The position numbers and the translations under genes were made by a program. From Synchiropus splendidus (taxonomy: Eukaryota; Chordata; Actinopteri; Syngnathiformes; Callionymidae): a stretch of DNA of 64,000 nt. Of this stretch, positions 1 to 12,500 are shown one piece after another; the first letter of the stretch is position 1, and each line of letters starts with the position of its first letter. The notes beneath the pieces are model-generated. The model searched no databases. It had not been told where the DNA came from and saw only the letters and a program-made list of their open reading frames with translations. The stretch covers positions 11,861,501-11,925,500 of the forward strand of contig NC_071342.1 in NCBI RefSeq assembly GCF_027744825.2. The letters run 5' to 3'.

Positions 1-3000
1 TTCTCATCATTTTTGTCCTCTGTCCCTATTTTGCCAAACAGTGGTTAGCTATGTATACTGTAAGCTGTGTCTCTGTGAGCACCTTTGTGGTGCTCAGTCA
101 GTCAGCTGTGTGTTTCATCGCTGTCAGTCAGTTCCTTCTGAAGTGAAGTCTCTTTTCTAGAATAATCTTGAAGTTTCTGCATCATGTTTTCTTGAAAACC
201 CTGATTTTGGTTAAGGTTATTTGGCTATTTTGTTTATCATTTCCTTTATTATTGAATTCCACATTTGAACTCCCACTGTGGCAGTGTACATTTGTCTCAG
301 TGTGGTTCTAGCTTTCGGTTGGTAGGAGTTCCTCGCTTTCTCTCCTCCTCCTCATCATACGCACAACGCCAACACAGAGAATGTGCAATGGGCCTAAACA
401 CCAACAGTCAAATATATAAGACTATAACTAACTAAACTAAAATAAATAAAAATAAATAAATCGTAATACTATAATTTAAATAACATTGTTAATGGTTATT
501 TATTTATGTATTTGGAATTGTTTTTGCACCGAAAATTGTTTGCCCATTACTTTAAGTGAAGCAATAAAATACAGAAAACACAATTATGATTTTGACCTAA
601 ATGAATGAGATTATCATTTTGGTCATGATCAGTAGTTCAAAAAGAAATATGCAAATATGATTCTAACATGTTTAAAACAAAGTGGATAGAAAATTCTGTG
701 TGAATTTGTGTATGTCATTTCTGTTGACTGTTTTGTACAATGCCAAACTTGACTCGTGCTGCCTTCTTGACCAAATGTAAACCTCTGTTGGCTATAACTT
801 ATTTTAATAGTCATCATCTGCGTATATAATAAGCAATAAAGATAGGCATCTACAAGATAAAGATCACTTTGTTTTTACTTCAAAAAGCAAGGGTGTTGAT
901 GAAGCTTGAGAGGATTAGAACTCAGTATGAATGAAATACACGTTCTTGCCTCGGTGATGCTTTGATGCTTTCATATGAGAGTTGAAGGTATAGGAAGTTG
1001 CTGCGTGACCTCTGTGGCCTGCGCCTGAAGGCAGCCTTTACGCTGAGCAGTAGCACCCAAACAGCCCAAATCTCAGCAGCATCAATTGCATGTATGAGTT
1101 GTGTGTTTAAAAAGCCCTTGATGTGATGGATGAAAGGAGCCACAGAGCAGAACTCTGGGCCTGATTGTGTTTCTCTTCAGTCGCTCTTAGCAAACACAAA
1201 CCTGGACAAGCAAAGACAAACAGTGGCGGGTGAGGAGACCAATCATTCGCTGATGTTTGATGTTGTCAAAGAGCCAATCACATCAATATTGCTAATGCAT
1301 CACTTGTGGCCTTTACAAACAGTTCCACTCGCAGTAGATTGGGATCATTGGTCAACATCGATCCTCTTAGTTTATACACAGGAAATAAAACCATTAGTGA
1401 AGTATAGAGTTGTGCCCTTGACCTCCCAGTGTGCAGAATTCCCAAAAGGGAGTGGCAATTTATTCTGTGTGTCTTTCATCATGTGGTCATATATCACCAC
1501 CGTGTTTATGTGATTATTCCTTTTTTTTTTTTTTTTTTTACAGCGCTCTAATAATGACCGTTTCTCTACTAGGGGGTTCCCATAAAATCTGACATGCAAA
1601 TCACAGAGCCGGAGGATTGCCGTGGTGCCTCGAGGTCTGCGAGCAGTTTTGATGGGGTGAAATTCAAAAGAATAATCATGCTTTTTGGGGAATGAAAAGT
1701 GAAACCATAGCCGGGCGAGATCCTCTCTGAAGTGCTTCCGTATGCCTACTGAGTCAAAAAGGCCCCCATGATATCATTGTCGTCAAGCCAGAGTGTGTTC
1801 GGAATTCACATCGTTCCTGCGATTATCCACCCAAATCCGCCCCATTAAGTCCAACTCCACTTGCTTCGATGCAATGGTTTCACTGGAGCTTAAAGTGGTT
1901 TGTTTAATTTCTGGCTCAATCTGCAACAATACAACCCTGTTATTGTGGCATGAAGATCTGCCCCAAAATAGCGCAATAATAATTACGTGTCAGCGGAGAT
2001 CAGCACGCGCGTCTTTGAAAACGGATCAGGTCAGTTATCCCGAGAGTTTGATCGACCACAACAAGCGACTGGAACGGAATGTGGCTGCGGACACATATGG
2101 AGCCAAAATGTATTTATGAATTTATGCAGTTAAAATGAACGTGTCTTCTCGTGACACAGATGTGCAACAAATGTGTGAAAGAAAAGCATACTTGCACAGA
2201 CGCTGTGCTGTTTAAACACTGCCTCCATGGCTGGGACATCTTTGTGTTTTATGAGAATCACCTGCCTCGTCCATCTCTCCTGCAGTTCAAAGTCCAGATG
2301 CCATTTGTGTATTTCTGCTCACATCCTTGGTCTTCCCCTGAATCATTGATAGATATCTTTGGTAGATTACTTGACGTTTTTAATAGAAACTGTATTTACA
2401 CAGAGAGGTTTACCATTAATTTATTCTGCTCATACGAGGAAGGGTCTCCTGGAAGGCACTAGTGTCAATTCCTTATCCCCAGAAATCTCCTTGAGCTCTG
2501 AACGAGGAATACGTACGTTTCTCCAAGTCTGAGGAGAAACTGCAAACTTTGTACCTCCTCATCCAACCAACATGTAGCATTCACCACAGCCATTGCTGTT
2601 GTTGTGAATGAATCACTTGATATAAATGCGCCGGTTTGCGTTGAATGCGCGACTGCCCCAGCGACTGCGCGTGCATGTGTGACTATTTGTGTCAGCACGG
2701 TTCACCTCATCCATTCTGAGGAAGTGTGCTGAGCTCGGGAGTAGCTCACTTGTGGTCACACTCACTGTGGATTCCCGGATTCTAGCTTTAGCATGGCACG
2801 TTTACCCTAGCGTGACCGTGCTGATAATCCTGTCACGGTCTGCCCCAAGGACATGGCTGAAACACCTGAATAGAGTTCATTATGCTAGATTTCCGAGCCA
2901 CCGCAACAGGGTTTTCACAATGTGAAGGAACCCTACTTTCACTCTGAATCTCCTCCGGATGTCCAAGGTCGTCAACTTATCTCTTACAGTGAGACCACAT

Positions 3001-4533
3001 ACCCTACAGAGGATATACACTTTGGCCTTTATGTGTGGTGGACACCTTCCAAAGCTGACAATAGCATTGGGAAGCCATGCCTGTTTCTTCACCGCAACAG
3101 ACACATGGCACATTGGCCCAAAAATGATGACTCATTCATCATATAATCACAGCCCTAATAGTTTGTGTTAGCAACGACGAGACAGATGTTTTCACTGGAT
3201 GGCTAGGTCAGCGTGTGGTTACTAGCAACAGAAAACTACAGTTAACGTTTGCTGTTTCAAATGAAAAATGTTCTCCAGCACCACAGAATGAGTCAGAGCA
3301 AGTGTCCTTTAAATGTCCAGGCGGCTCAGATCCAGATGTTTTGACAGGCTTGAAGGAAGCTATCTGATTGTTTCTGGACTCCAATATGTGTCCGTCTCTC
3401 TGCCAGTCGCCTCGCAAGCCCTTTTGTGAGCATAACAAGAGTGTGTGATGAGCACCAGAGCCTCTGAGAGGCCTGGGAGGAAGGAAGTGGACACTTTTCT
3501 TCTCAAGTGGAGGCAAAATGACAGCTGACAGATGCGCAGCACTCGCTGGCCACCGGTGCCCTTTCAGGACTCGATGGGAGGCGTTGCTCATCAAGCACTT
3601 GTCAGGGTCTCCTTCACAGCGTACAGCTGAGCCAGCTCCTGAGGGTCCACTGTGTCAAAATCAGAGCAGCGTCCTTGTTTTGTTCTCTCCCGTAGATTAT
3701 CTCACATTCTTGCGTGTTGGCGGACTCTGGGGTCACCATCACCCCGCGGCTTCTCCTGGGAGTTCTTCAACAAATTCAGCTTTTTCAATTTCTGCCTTTG
3801 CTGCCGCTCTCACTTGACCCAAAGTTAATTTGGATTCCTCACGCCATGACAGCCAGCACGTTATTTATTCTCCCGTGTTTCATGCCTCTTTTTTCCTCGG
3901 CGTTGCTAGCGAACAGCTTTATCAGCCTGGCTTGCCTGCTGAGGAGATAAAAAAAAAAAAAAGCTGCAGCGCCGGCTCTAATGAATCCAGTGCCATGATT
4001 TATTCCAACTCAACATCCAAGTCTTTCTACTCTGCGTAGGTCAGCGCTGTAAAGAAGAGTAGATCAAGTTGTTAATTTTTAAGTAGCTATTTCTGCTCCC
4101 CTAAAAATACACTTTCTTAGTCCACTCTCACCAGCTGGTCGTCTCGGCGGTGGAAGAGGGAGGCTTTGTGATGGGCGGCGGCCTGCTGGGCTCGCTCTAA
4201 ACTCACCCACGGTGCTTCAGGGGAGAGGACCTGGGAACGCAGAGGCCTCTGCCACTGACCCAAGTAGCTGCTAGCGCTTTACATTACCACCCTGACACTC
4301 TTACAATACAACTGGTGCGGGAACATTTCAGTCATAGGCTCATTTCACTGCCGATCGCTGAAGTTTTTTTCATTTAGATCTGCGGGCCTCATCTGTCAGA
4401 AGACTTAAGCATGTTTGGTCGGTGACTTCACTTCTATTAATAATTGTTTGACGGTATAAAAGCAATCAAGCGTTCCGTAGTGCATTGCAACAGTAAAGAT
4501 ATATTTTTTAGAAGTTTTTACAGAATGGATAAC
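1..4533. other. Intergenic; no gene recognised
   Basis: Only short open frames occur, without a recognisable domain or a chain of frames joined by splice signals. The base composition is ordinary vertebrate noncoding DNA with A/T runs (around 421-560, 1519-1541 and 3948-3962). Distal regulatory elements of the phosphatase gene to the right could lie here, but nothing in the sequence marks them. Comparison with other fish genomes would show conserved noncoding blocks if they exist. Confidence 0.5.
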
Positions 4534-4541
4534 TTGTATAA

Positions 4542-5056
4542 CAGTGATCCCCAACCCCAGGGACGGGGACCGGTACCAGTCCGTGGATCAAAACCATTAT
4601 TTCCTTTTTGTGTATTAACTGAGTATGAAGGAAGAAAAACCTTTTATTTTGAAAAATGACTGGATTCTCTCGGTTTGGGTACCTGGTCACCAGAGAGCCA
4701 AAATGTAACCCACAAGCTCGCAAAATGAGTAGGAAACAGCCGTTTGTTTGCGAAGGGAAAAGGACAGAACAGCCCACGACTTCCAAGAAGAAGAACGTTT
4801 TAAACAAACAATACCGTGCGTCGTACTTGACATATGGATTAATCGCGGCCGTCTACCGTCACTCCGAGATGGGACCGTCTCATTGCATAGAAAAAAGCTC
4901 AGGATTCCCATTGATTTAACAATATGGCAATAAATATTTTTCAGGCACTTTATATTTGGTTTTGTGGTGTGTCTGTATGCTGTTTTACCCCCTGGGCCAC
5001 GTTGCAAATGTCAAGAGTTGACTGGTCCGTGGTGATCACAAGGTTGGGAGCCACTG
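4542..5056 (+). mobile_element. hAT (Charlie-like) DNA transposon relic with transposase fragment
   Basis: The left end starts CAGTGATCCCCAACC and the right end, reverse-complemented, starts CAGTGGCTCCCAACC, which gives short imperfect terminal inverted repeats of the hAT/Charlie type. The flanking 8-mers TTGTATAA (4534-4541) and ATGTATCA (5057-5064) match at 6 of 8 positions, as expected for an old 8-bp target duplication. Inside, the plus strand around 4720-4860 reads SKKKNVLNKQYRASYLTYG. This resembles the start of hAT transposases related to ZBED5/FAM200, which carry a K(R/K)xYxxSYLxxG block. The frame is short and interrupted, and at 515 bp the copy is internally deleted and inactive. 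The family assignment comes from remembered patterns; a Repbase/Dfam search would settle it. Confidence 0.65.
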
Positions 5057-5064
5057 ATGTATCA

Positions 5065-8000
5065 TACATTTTACTGTTCAGCCAAAGGTTGATTCTTGGA
5101 TCTTCCATATATCCAGTAGACTTACAGCCAACTCAGTTGCTGATCCAGTGATGGAGAAAAAGAAAGGAAAAATGTTTTGTTTTCTTTTTTAAATATCATT
5201 GCAGGCATTTTTGGTTCATCTTGTGAAAAAGTATTCTAGACTAGTGGAAAACCGATAAAAGTTCAATCAGCGGAAAATGTGCCTCAGACTGACTGGGAGT
5301 CGTGTTCTGCCAGTAACTCTGCTGGGTGATTAAATATTACAGCCTTATCAGCAGGAGAGGGGTTTTAATGCGGATGGTATATAGCTCCTCATTTTGATCA
5401 TCAGTTTATAGTCACGATAAAGTGTTACATTCTGGTCTGATTAAAGTCCTAAAACGCACCTAAGATGAGTGCTGATAATCCTGCTTGACTTGAGTGAGTC
5501 ACCAGGTGAAAGGAGAAAAGCCCTGGTGCTGTTTTCATAGGGAATCCCACGAATGTGCTGTGAGTAGACACTCCAGCCACTTAAAAAAACACCCGCACAC
5601 ACTGGGAATTGACTGCCAAACTATACATCATCTTCTGATTGGCCTGAGAAGTCTGAGTTGAGCTCTGCTTTTCAGCAGTTTTCTTGCACAATGTGCCAAT
5701 ATATAATAATTACTATGATTGTTTAAAATGGAATATAGCTAGCCAAGCATTAAAGTTTTAAAATTCAATATTCATTTTATTAGTTCTTTTACGAATGTCT
5801 AAATTCTTTTACACTACTGCTTTGTCAGTGATGCGACCGTTCCTTGTTTAAAACAGCACCTTTAGTGTTGGTTCACGACAAAAGTGTAGCTCTTGGGAAG
5901 GGACTTGAACTGGCGACTTAGTCAAGCCAGGGTCAGCCCCGAGTTTAGACACGAAATTGTCGTGAAAATAAACCAGGTATATAAGCAGTAAGAGAGCCAT
6001 CTAAAGTCTGACAATTGTCATCGAACGCTTTTAGCGTGTGCTTAACCCGCACTGTGACGTCACTGCCATCCGTTTGAACTCATCGATACAATGCATGTAG
6101 GGCAATAATATTCGCTTAATAAAAGAAAAAAAAAACAATGTGGGTGGACATAAGTGGCTTTTAATGGAGTATGTTCTTTCTTGGATGCATTTCTTTGGGT
6201 TTAGTAAAAAAAAAATGTCCAAAGAATTAAATAATATAAATCCATATCTTCTCTTATTTCTTATATATTCATAACCCTTTCAAATATTTTCATGGATGTG
6301 AGAACAGGAATCTGTTATGCAGGAATCTGTCAAGCAAAAGAAGCATGATTGATTGTTTACGTGGGTGGAAAGATGAATGTGATGAATTTATCAAAGGAAA
6401 TTTTGGCTGACCTCGATGTCGTTTGTTGACATGTGGGAAAATGTGAAAATGAAAAAAAAAATCGAAAAGAGAAGGATCTTCTCGCAGACCCTCTTTGTTT
6501 GGTAGTTTATGCGACATAAACTGTGATTAATGGTTGCACAGAGGTTCTTTATTTAATTCAGATTAATGATGCATTAAATATGAATTAAGCTGCACTTAAA
6601 TGGTCATTTACCGCCCTGATGTCGCTTATGAGGATGAAGATGTCTTGTTGTCATCAGAGCCTCGGGATCTTGAGGCGGGTTTTGTCTTGGCTGCATATTA
6701 AACGGTTAATCTTAGGTTCATGACCATTTAAAACAACGCCACGTTTCAAGCGGCTTCCTAAAGGATCAAAAGGTTCAGTGCACGAACAACTACATGCCAT
6801 TCTAACTGAACAACCTTGTGAACACACATCTCTATCTTCACCAGTCACTGGCACGGTCGCGCTGCCCTCCCTTTGTCCTCCAAACATCTTCTTCTCTAAA
6901 GAAAGCCTCTGACGGGCCCCTCTGACATGCTTTGTTTGTGCTAGAGAATTTAGACCCTCAGCCGCTGGCCTTGGCCCTCGTCTGCAACGCAACCATAGGA
7001 GGCGCTGCCACTGTGACTAATGTCTTGTACCGCTGTCCAAGGGTGTGTGTGCGTGTTTGTGTGTGTGCCAGGGAAAAGGAGTAAGTGTGACTAATGTCTG
7101 CAGAATGGCGTTTATACATTAGGGGGCCATTAGTACGTTAGGCTCCTGGATGGAACAGCAGGGAGGTGAGACAGCCATTGTCAACACTCACCATCATTCT
7201 TGCCGCCACGTTTGGGATGTTGGAGAAACAAACAACAGCTGGATCCTTCTCGGGGGTGGATGTGCACAGATTCTTTATCGCTGGTTAAAAAACACTGAAC
7301 AAATGACTTGTCCTAGCTACTTGTTTTCCAAGTCGCTCCCAGAACGCCCCTCAATGGATGCCACACCCTGCTTCAACTCAATGTCAACCCATCCCTCTTC
7401 TAACTGTCTTCACCAAAACCTCAGCCGTGGCATTGTGTCTTAGTGGGTGCCACGAGACCACTGCCGGAATACTGAAGACTGACTCGTCTTCAACCTACCT
7501 ACTTTTCTCTGAGACCTGTTTCTTCCTCTAGCGGCTAGCCTGATCTGCTGTTGGCCCAATAGGCCAGGTGTATGTCCAGGATTTGAAACCTCACACTATG
7601 GCCTGTCCACTTTGTTTTTTAATAGAATTAAAGTGTCATTAGGATGTAGTGAAGTGTAATGATGTTGTAATTACACATTGAGCAACGTAGGGCAGATTTA
7701 CAAGATACGTTGAGGAGGAGAGTGACTTGCTGTGGTAACCCCTAAGCGGAATAGTCGAAAGAAAACTTAGTTGCTTCGATCTTTGACCGTTTTCAGTTGA
7801 TGTCCATGTGATTTAAGACCAATTCACAGAATTGATCGAAAGCTTTTCAACGTCCCTCAGTCAGAAATAGGCAAAGTTGAACACCCCAAAAATAACGTCA
7901 ACTCAGGCCTTAAACATTGCTTGTCGGTAGTTGTGGGTGGCCAGCCACCAACAAGAGGTTTTCATGTGGTCCCATGGGGGAAATAAGCCCAGGACCGGAT

Positions 8001-9242
8001 TAGTCTCAGCAGTGAACCTGGAAATGTGGTGACAAATATTTTTGAAAACACACATATAGTATCTATGTTTATACCTTATCTTGTCATAAGCTGTCATGAT
8101 TCTGGTGTATGTTTAATCACGAATATCTGAGATACATTTGCCTGAGAGTCAAAACACACTCAACAAAATTGATGAATTTTCATCAATGCTCATGTCGTTG
8201 AACGTGTGTCTGTGAGGCTGTAAAGTTGGGTGTAAAAATACCAAACTGCTCCAAGATAAACCCTCTCTCCCACGGTCTGACATTTACTGAGGCCTTGAGC
8301 GTGGGAGTGTGTGAGGGGGTTGCCCTCTGAGGCGTGTGTGTGTGTGTGTGTGCGTGTGCGTGCGTGTGTGTAAGGAAAAGAGGTTTCCCTTCACCTCAGA
8401 GAAAAGCTCCATTGATGTGAGCTGCTGTTCTTCTCCTGCAGTCGAGTGCAGAGCCGGGTCAGAAGGAAACTGGGATTTTCCACACGTGTGTTTGCATGTT
8501 CCCTGTGTTTGCTCATGAAGCTCCTACATTTTAAGAGAGTGACTCATGACTAATTGAAGGGGAAATCTGTTTTCATGCCGCCCAGCTTGAGGATGCCCCT
8601 CTGTCAGGGCAGGATGTCAGTCGCTGCTTGTGTTGACGCTGTATCTCACCAGCTGACAAGCAATTACTAGGAATAACCCGCAATGTCTCTGAAGTAGACT
8701 GAAGGTGTTTTCGGAAGGATGGATGAGGAAATTTCCGCTGAAGTCAAAATCATGTTAAGGCAGGAACAGATGACATAAAGGAGTGTCATGTGACGAGGGA
8801 ATTCCGCTTTGTCTACTGGTTTGAACCAAAACAATGTATGTATTTGTCGGAGTTTTAAAGATTATCTGAATTATTTAGAGTAGCCTTCATTTCAAACAAA
8901 AAAATCTGGTGTTCGTCAGTGAACGCTCTTTTATTTTTTGTGACAATAAATCTAATACAATGAAAAAGTACTTTAGTCTGTATGTTTTGCAGTTGATCAT
9001 GCAGTATATGTGTTTACTTTGACTGACGGCGTACTGGCACCAACCAAGCATGTCCTAAAATCGACCATGTATTTCTGTGGTCGTCCACTTGTTAGAATCA
9101 ACCTTCACTCTGCTGTGGCTGTGGTCTGATTCCAAGACAGGAAATTGGAGGAATGGCATATCTGAGTGAGAAGTAAAAATAATTTTGGTTTGGAGGACAG
9201 TTTGTTAGTTCATTTCCCTGATGGAACAAACATCTGATCACG
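5065..9242. other. Intergenic; no gene recognised
   Basis: No splice-linked coding frames, RNA genes or recognisable repeats were found except the TG microsatellite at 8332-8371. There are A-rich runs near 6121-6135, 6203-6213 and 6452-6461. The open frames present are short and lack domain signatures. Confidence 0.45.
8332..8371 (+). repeat. TG/CG dinucleotide microsatellite
   Basis: About 40 bp of alternating GT with scattered GC interruptions. The interruptions suggest an older, partly stabilised array. It explains the VCVCVCV-type open frame that runs through it. Confidence 0.9.
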
Positions 9243-9517
9243 ACATACAAGTAACATCCGACTTATGGCCGGGATCAGTTCCGACCAACTGGTCGGAAGT
9301 CAGATTGGACATAAGTTGAATGCCATTCGCGAAGGTTATAGGTACCACAGTAGTGGTAGATGGCTGTTTGAGAGTGAGATGCGGAGATACTGTGCTGCCA
9401 TAACTGTTGTACACGTTGCCAGACATTGAATGAAAAAAAAAAGCATCTGCTAGCTGTGGTCGTAAGTATGGGTGGACGTAAGTCGAGCAGGTTGTAAGTC
9501 GGATGTTACTTGTATGT
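9243..9517. mobile_element. Palindromic MITE with 23-bp terminal inverted repeats
   Basis: The left end begins ACATACAAGTAACATCCG at 9243. The right end, reverse-complemented, is identical for 23 bases from 9517 inwards, ending ...CCGACTTA. The interior is about 230 bp with no transposase-like frame, so this is a non-autonomous element. Perfect 23-bp repeats suggest a fairly recent copy. The superfamily is not certain: a TA lies just inside each end, compatible with a Tc1/mariner or pogo-type target, but no separate target duplication could be fixed. Finding other copies in the genome would define the true ends. Confidence 0.7.
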
Positions 9518-12500
9518 ATCTCATTTCGTCTCTGAAACACTGCCTAGATGTGAGTAGTGATCCATCAAATTTCTCCCAAAAACATATAATATGAGAGGAG
9601 GAGAGGATGTGCCTGGCTGGTTATCTGGGCACTAGTTGGTGGGCACTACTGCACCTCCATGTCACCGCTGATGCCGCCCACGATGGCGGAGTTGTCATAA
9701 AACTTCTGTTGATGGCACATTCCCGCTTGAAAATTAGAAACATGCACCGAAAATGGAGAGAGAACGGTGCCCTGCAGCATCTCTGGTTGGTAGTGCCTGT
9801 TTCCTACATGTCTTGTCCACCACCATGGTCTGTAATTAACTGTTTTTTAAGCCAGTCAGTCTAGTTCAACATCCCGATGTAGGCCAGTCAGACATGTCCA
9901 TCTGATAACTGTGCCTGACAGTAATATATCTGCCTTCAGTAGAGAGGCAGTCAGATCTTTCTTCTCCTCTGGCTCGGTGACTTGGGTCAGGCGGGTGAGA
10001 GAGGCAGCAGTCAGCCACCAGGCTTGATGTTGATCACAATGACAATGACCTTCCTTGACATCAGAGGAGTCTCTGTTTGATATTTGTTGAGCAGCTTTGA
10101 TAGTTTTAGCCTGACACCACAGACAATGACCTCCTTGTAAACAAAGAGAGGAAAAGCGAGCTGCCAAAGTCTTTCATGGCATCAGTCCTGTCTTTGGAAA
10201 GTGGAGGGTTTATTTGCTCAGTGAGCCAGCACACGCTCAGAGGCCATCGCTGCGAACATCTCAACCTGAATCTGACGGAGATTGATGAGGATGAGGCGGA
10301 GGAGTCTGTGTACTTGAGAGGCGAAGAGCCGGTGACCCGGAGCAAAGGTCACATCAGTGCCTGTCCCTGTCAGAGGCCTCTCTGCCTGCCAAAGTCACAA
10401 TTTAATCACAAACATCATTTGAATTTGCACTAATGAATACAAATGACTCCCCGGACTCGGCGAGCTGAGCGTAATAAATTATTATCGCTGCTAACAATCG
10501 CATTCTCAAGCCTCTTTTCAATTAGCCGCCTCTGTGGACACGATCACGCTCAAATGAAGATGAACGACGGCACTCGCCACGCCAGCGTCTGCTCCTCTCC
10601 TTTAATAGTTTTCTAATTTAGGAACATCTTCGATGTGGTGAGGCGTGCGGCATTTTTTACCACCTTCCACCAGATTTTGATGAGAGGGAGCTAATGGAGA
10701 GCAGGTGTTGATCAACCCTGTGCTCCAGAAGAGATGTGACAAAGAGAAGACCGTCCTTGCCATTCAGTGACACGCCGATTCACTGAGGATTATCTACCTC
10801 ACTTTGTTTCTTCATTTATTCCTTCGTATCAGGTTAAATTAGAGGTGAAGTTTCACATTTTTGCATATGTAAATTTGAAACTAAACCTCCTGTCAATTGC
10901 TTTTAGGACCTCCTAAAAAAATGTTGAAGGAAAATTGGCTCCGGTTGAAAGAAAGATGTTTTAAATGTTTAAACTATGGATGGGGGATAATTTATCGTAC
11001 ACGATATACCACCAAACACAATATCCACAGTGACAATTGTGCATCTCATGATAAATTCGATAAACACGCGGCTCACTGGCTGCTCTGGACTTAGAGCTCA
11101 GCAGTGTTTGACAGCTGACACCGGCGTGTGACAGTGTGGTGGACTTCAGTTCACAATCGTAGTTTTAAACTTATTTTTAATGCAGGGAAACTTTGAAAAT
11201 GACACCGATCGACTCTGAGTCTCTGGATCGGTGTTTATAGTATTGGATGGAACCGTCCTCATAGGTTCTCTGACGCGGCCGTCTGCCTTGGTTCATATCA
11301 ACACATGCAGGTCTCCCGCTGTGCTGGCGCCTCGGCGAAATACTTTGGTGAAAATAGTTGGATATTGGACATTGGACGTTGGACTTCTGCTCCGGTCTTG
11401 GCGGCGACATCCTCTTCCGCATCCACGATTGGGGTTAACTGATGGCGGACACACTCTCTCAGGCAATGCTAATGCTACTGAGGTTTGAGAAAACATTTGT
11501 ATTTTCTTGCTTCACTTAAAGTATTAGTGAAATCTTCAACAAGGCAATGGAAAACAACCATTTTAGGTGAGAGAATTGTGAAAAGGCTTTTCATCTCACA
11601 AGACAGAGGACTGATGATTTCAAGAATAGAATATGATAAATGACCATATATTTGAGATTCACATTTCTAATGGCATGCAACCACTCTTTCATTCTCTGCC
11701 GTACAAATCCACGAAGGCTCCTAACAGACCTGTTTTGTGTCCTTGTGACAATGTTATCTTTAATTGTAAAATCACATGAAAAACTCGACCCTGTTTCCCC
11801 ACCAGCTTTGCATTAGCAGGCCTTATCTGGCAGCATTCACAGCTGCTCTTTCATCAGCTGCGGTCTAATCTCACCGCCTGATCTGAAAACATGAGCTGCA
11901 GTTCACCTCTGTGTTTTGCTGATAATCCAAATGGCGTATGACGGCTGTGTTTTCCAAAACCATCCTGCGGGGTAATAATTCTCTGCTTTGTTGAACCAAG
12001 CGAGGGGAGGGTTTATCCCAACCTTATCTAAACCCACAAATTCTGCACATGATCTCCTGGGTTCTGAATATACCATGTGGACTTTTAGAAAAATATCCAA
12101 TGAATGACATGAGAAAATAGTTTAAATGATCGAGATTTTCTGATTTGAACTTAAAATAATTATTTGAAAAACAGCCCATGATGGAAGAACACTTTTAAGT
12201 CAATAAATGGCGGAGTTAGTTAGTAAAGAGCCCCTGGTGACTGCATGTCAAACGTGATGGTCAGATGTGCTGTTGTATCAGTGTGTGTAGGAAAAGAAAA
12301 CAGAGTCATGTCAGTGTTGCTGAGAATTTACCGAGAACCCATGAGCTCATTTCTTCACCCTCCTCAGGCTTTTAAATCACACCAGCCGTCCGCTAATGAC
12401 TTTACCACCGGCTTTGTTCCGCCCTGAGAATGTTGTCTTTTGTTGTCCGCCTCTTTGACTCGGCCTGTTTTCAAACAGTTGAAAAATAGAATGATGCAAA

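Noticed and set aside
5880..5960. Possible tRNA-like B box (GTTCAAGTCCC on the minus strand)
   Set aside because: No matching A box, no cloverleaf arms and no acceptor stem could be drawn.
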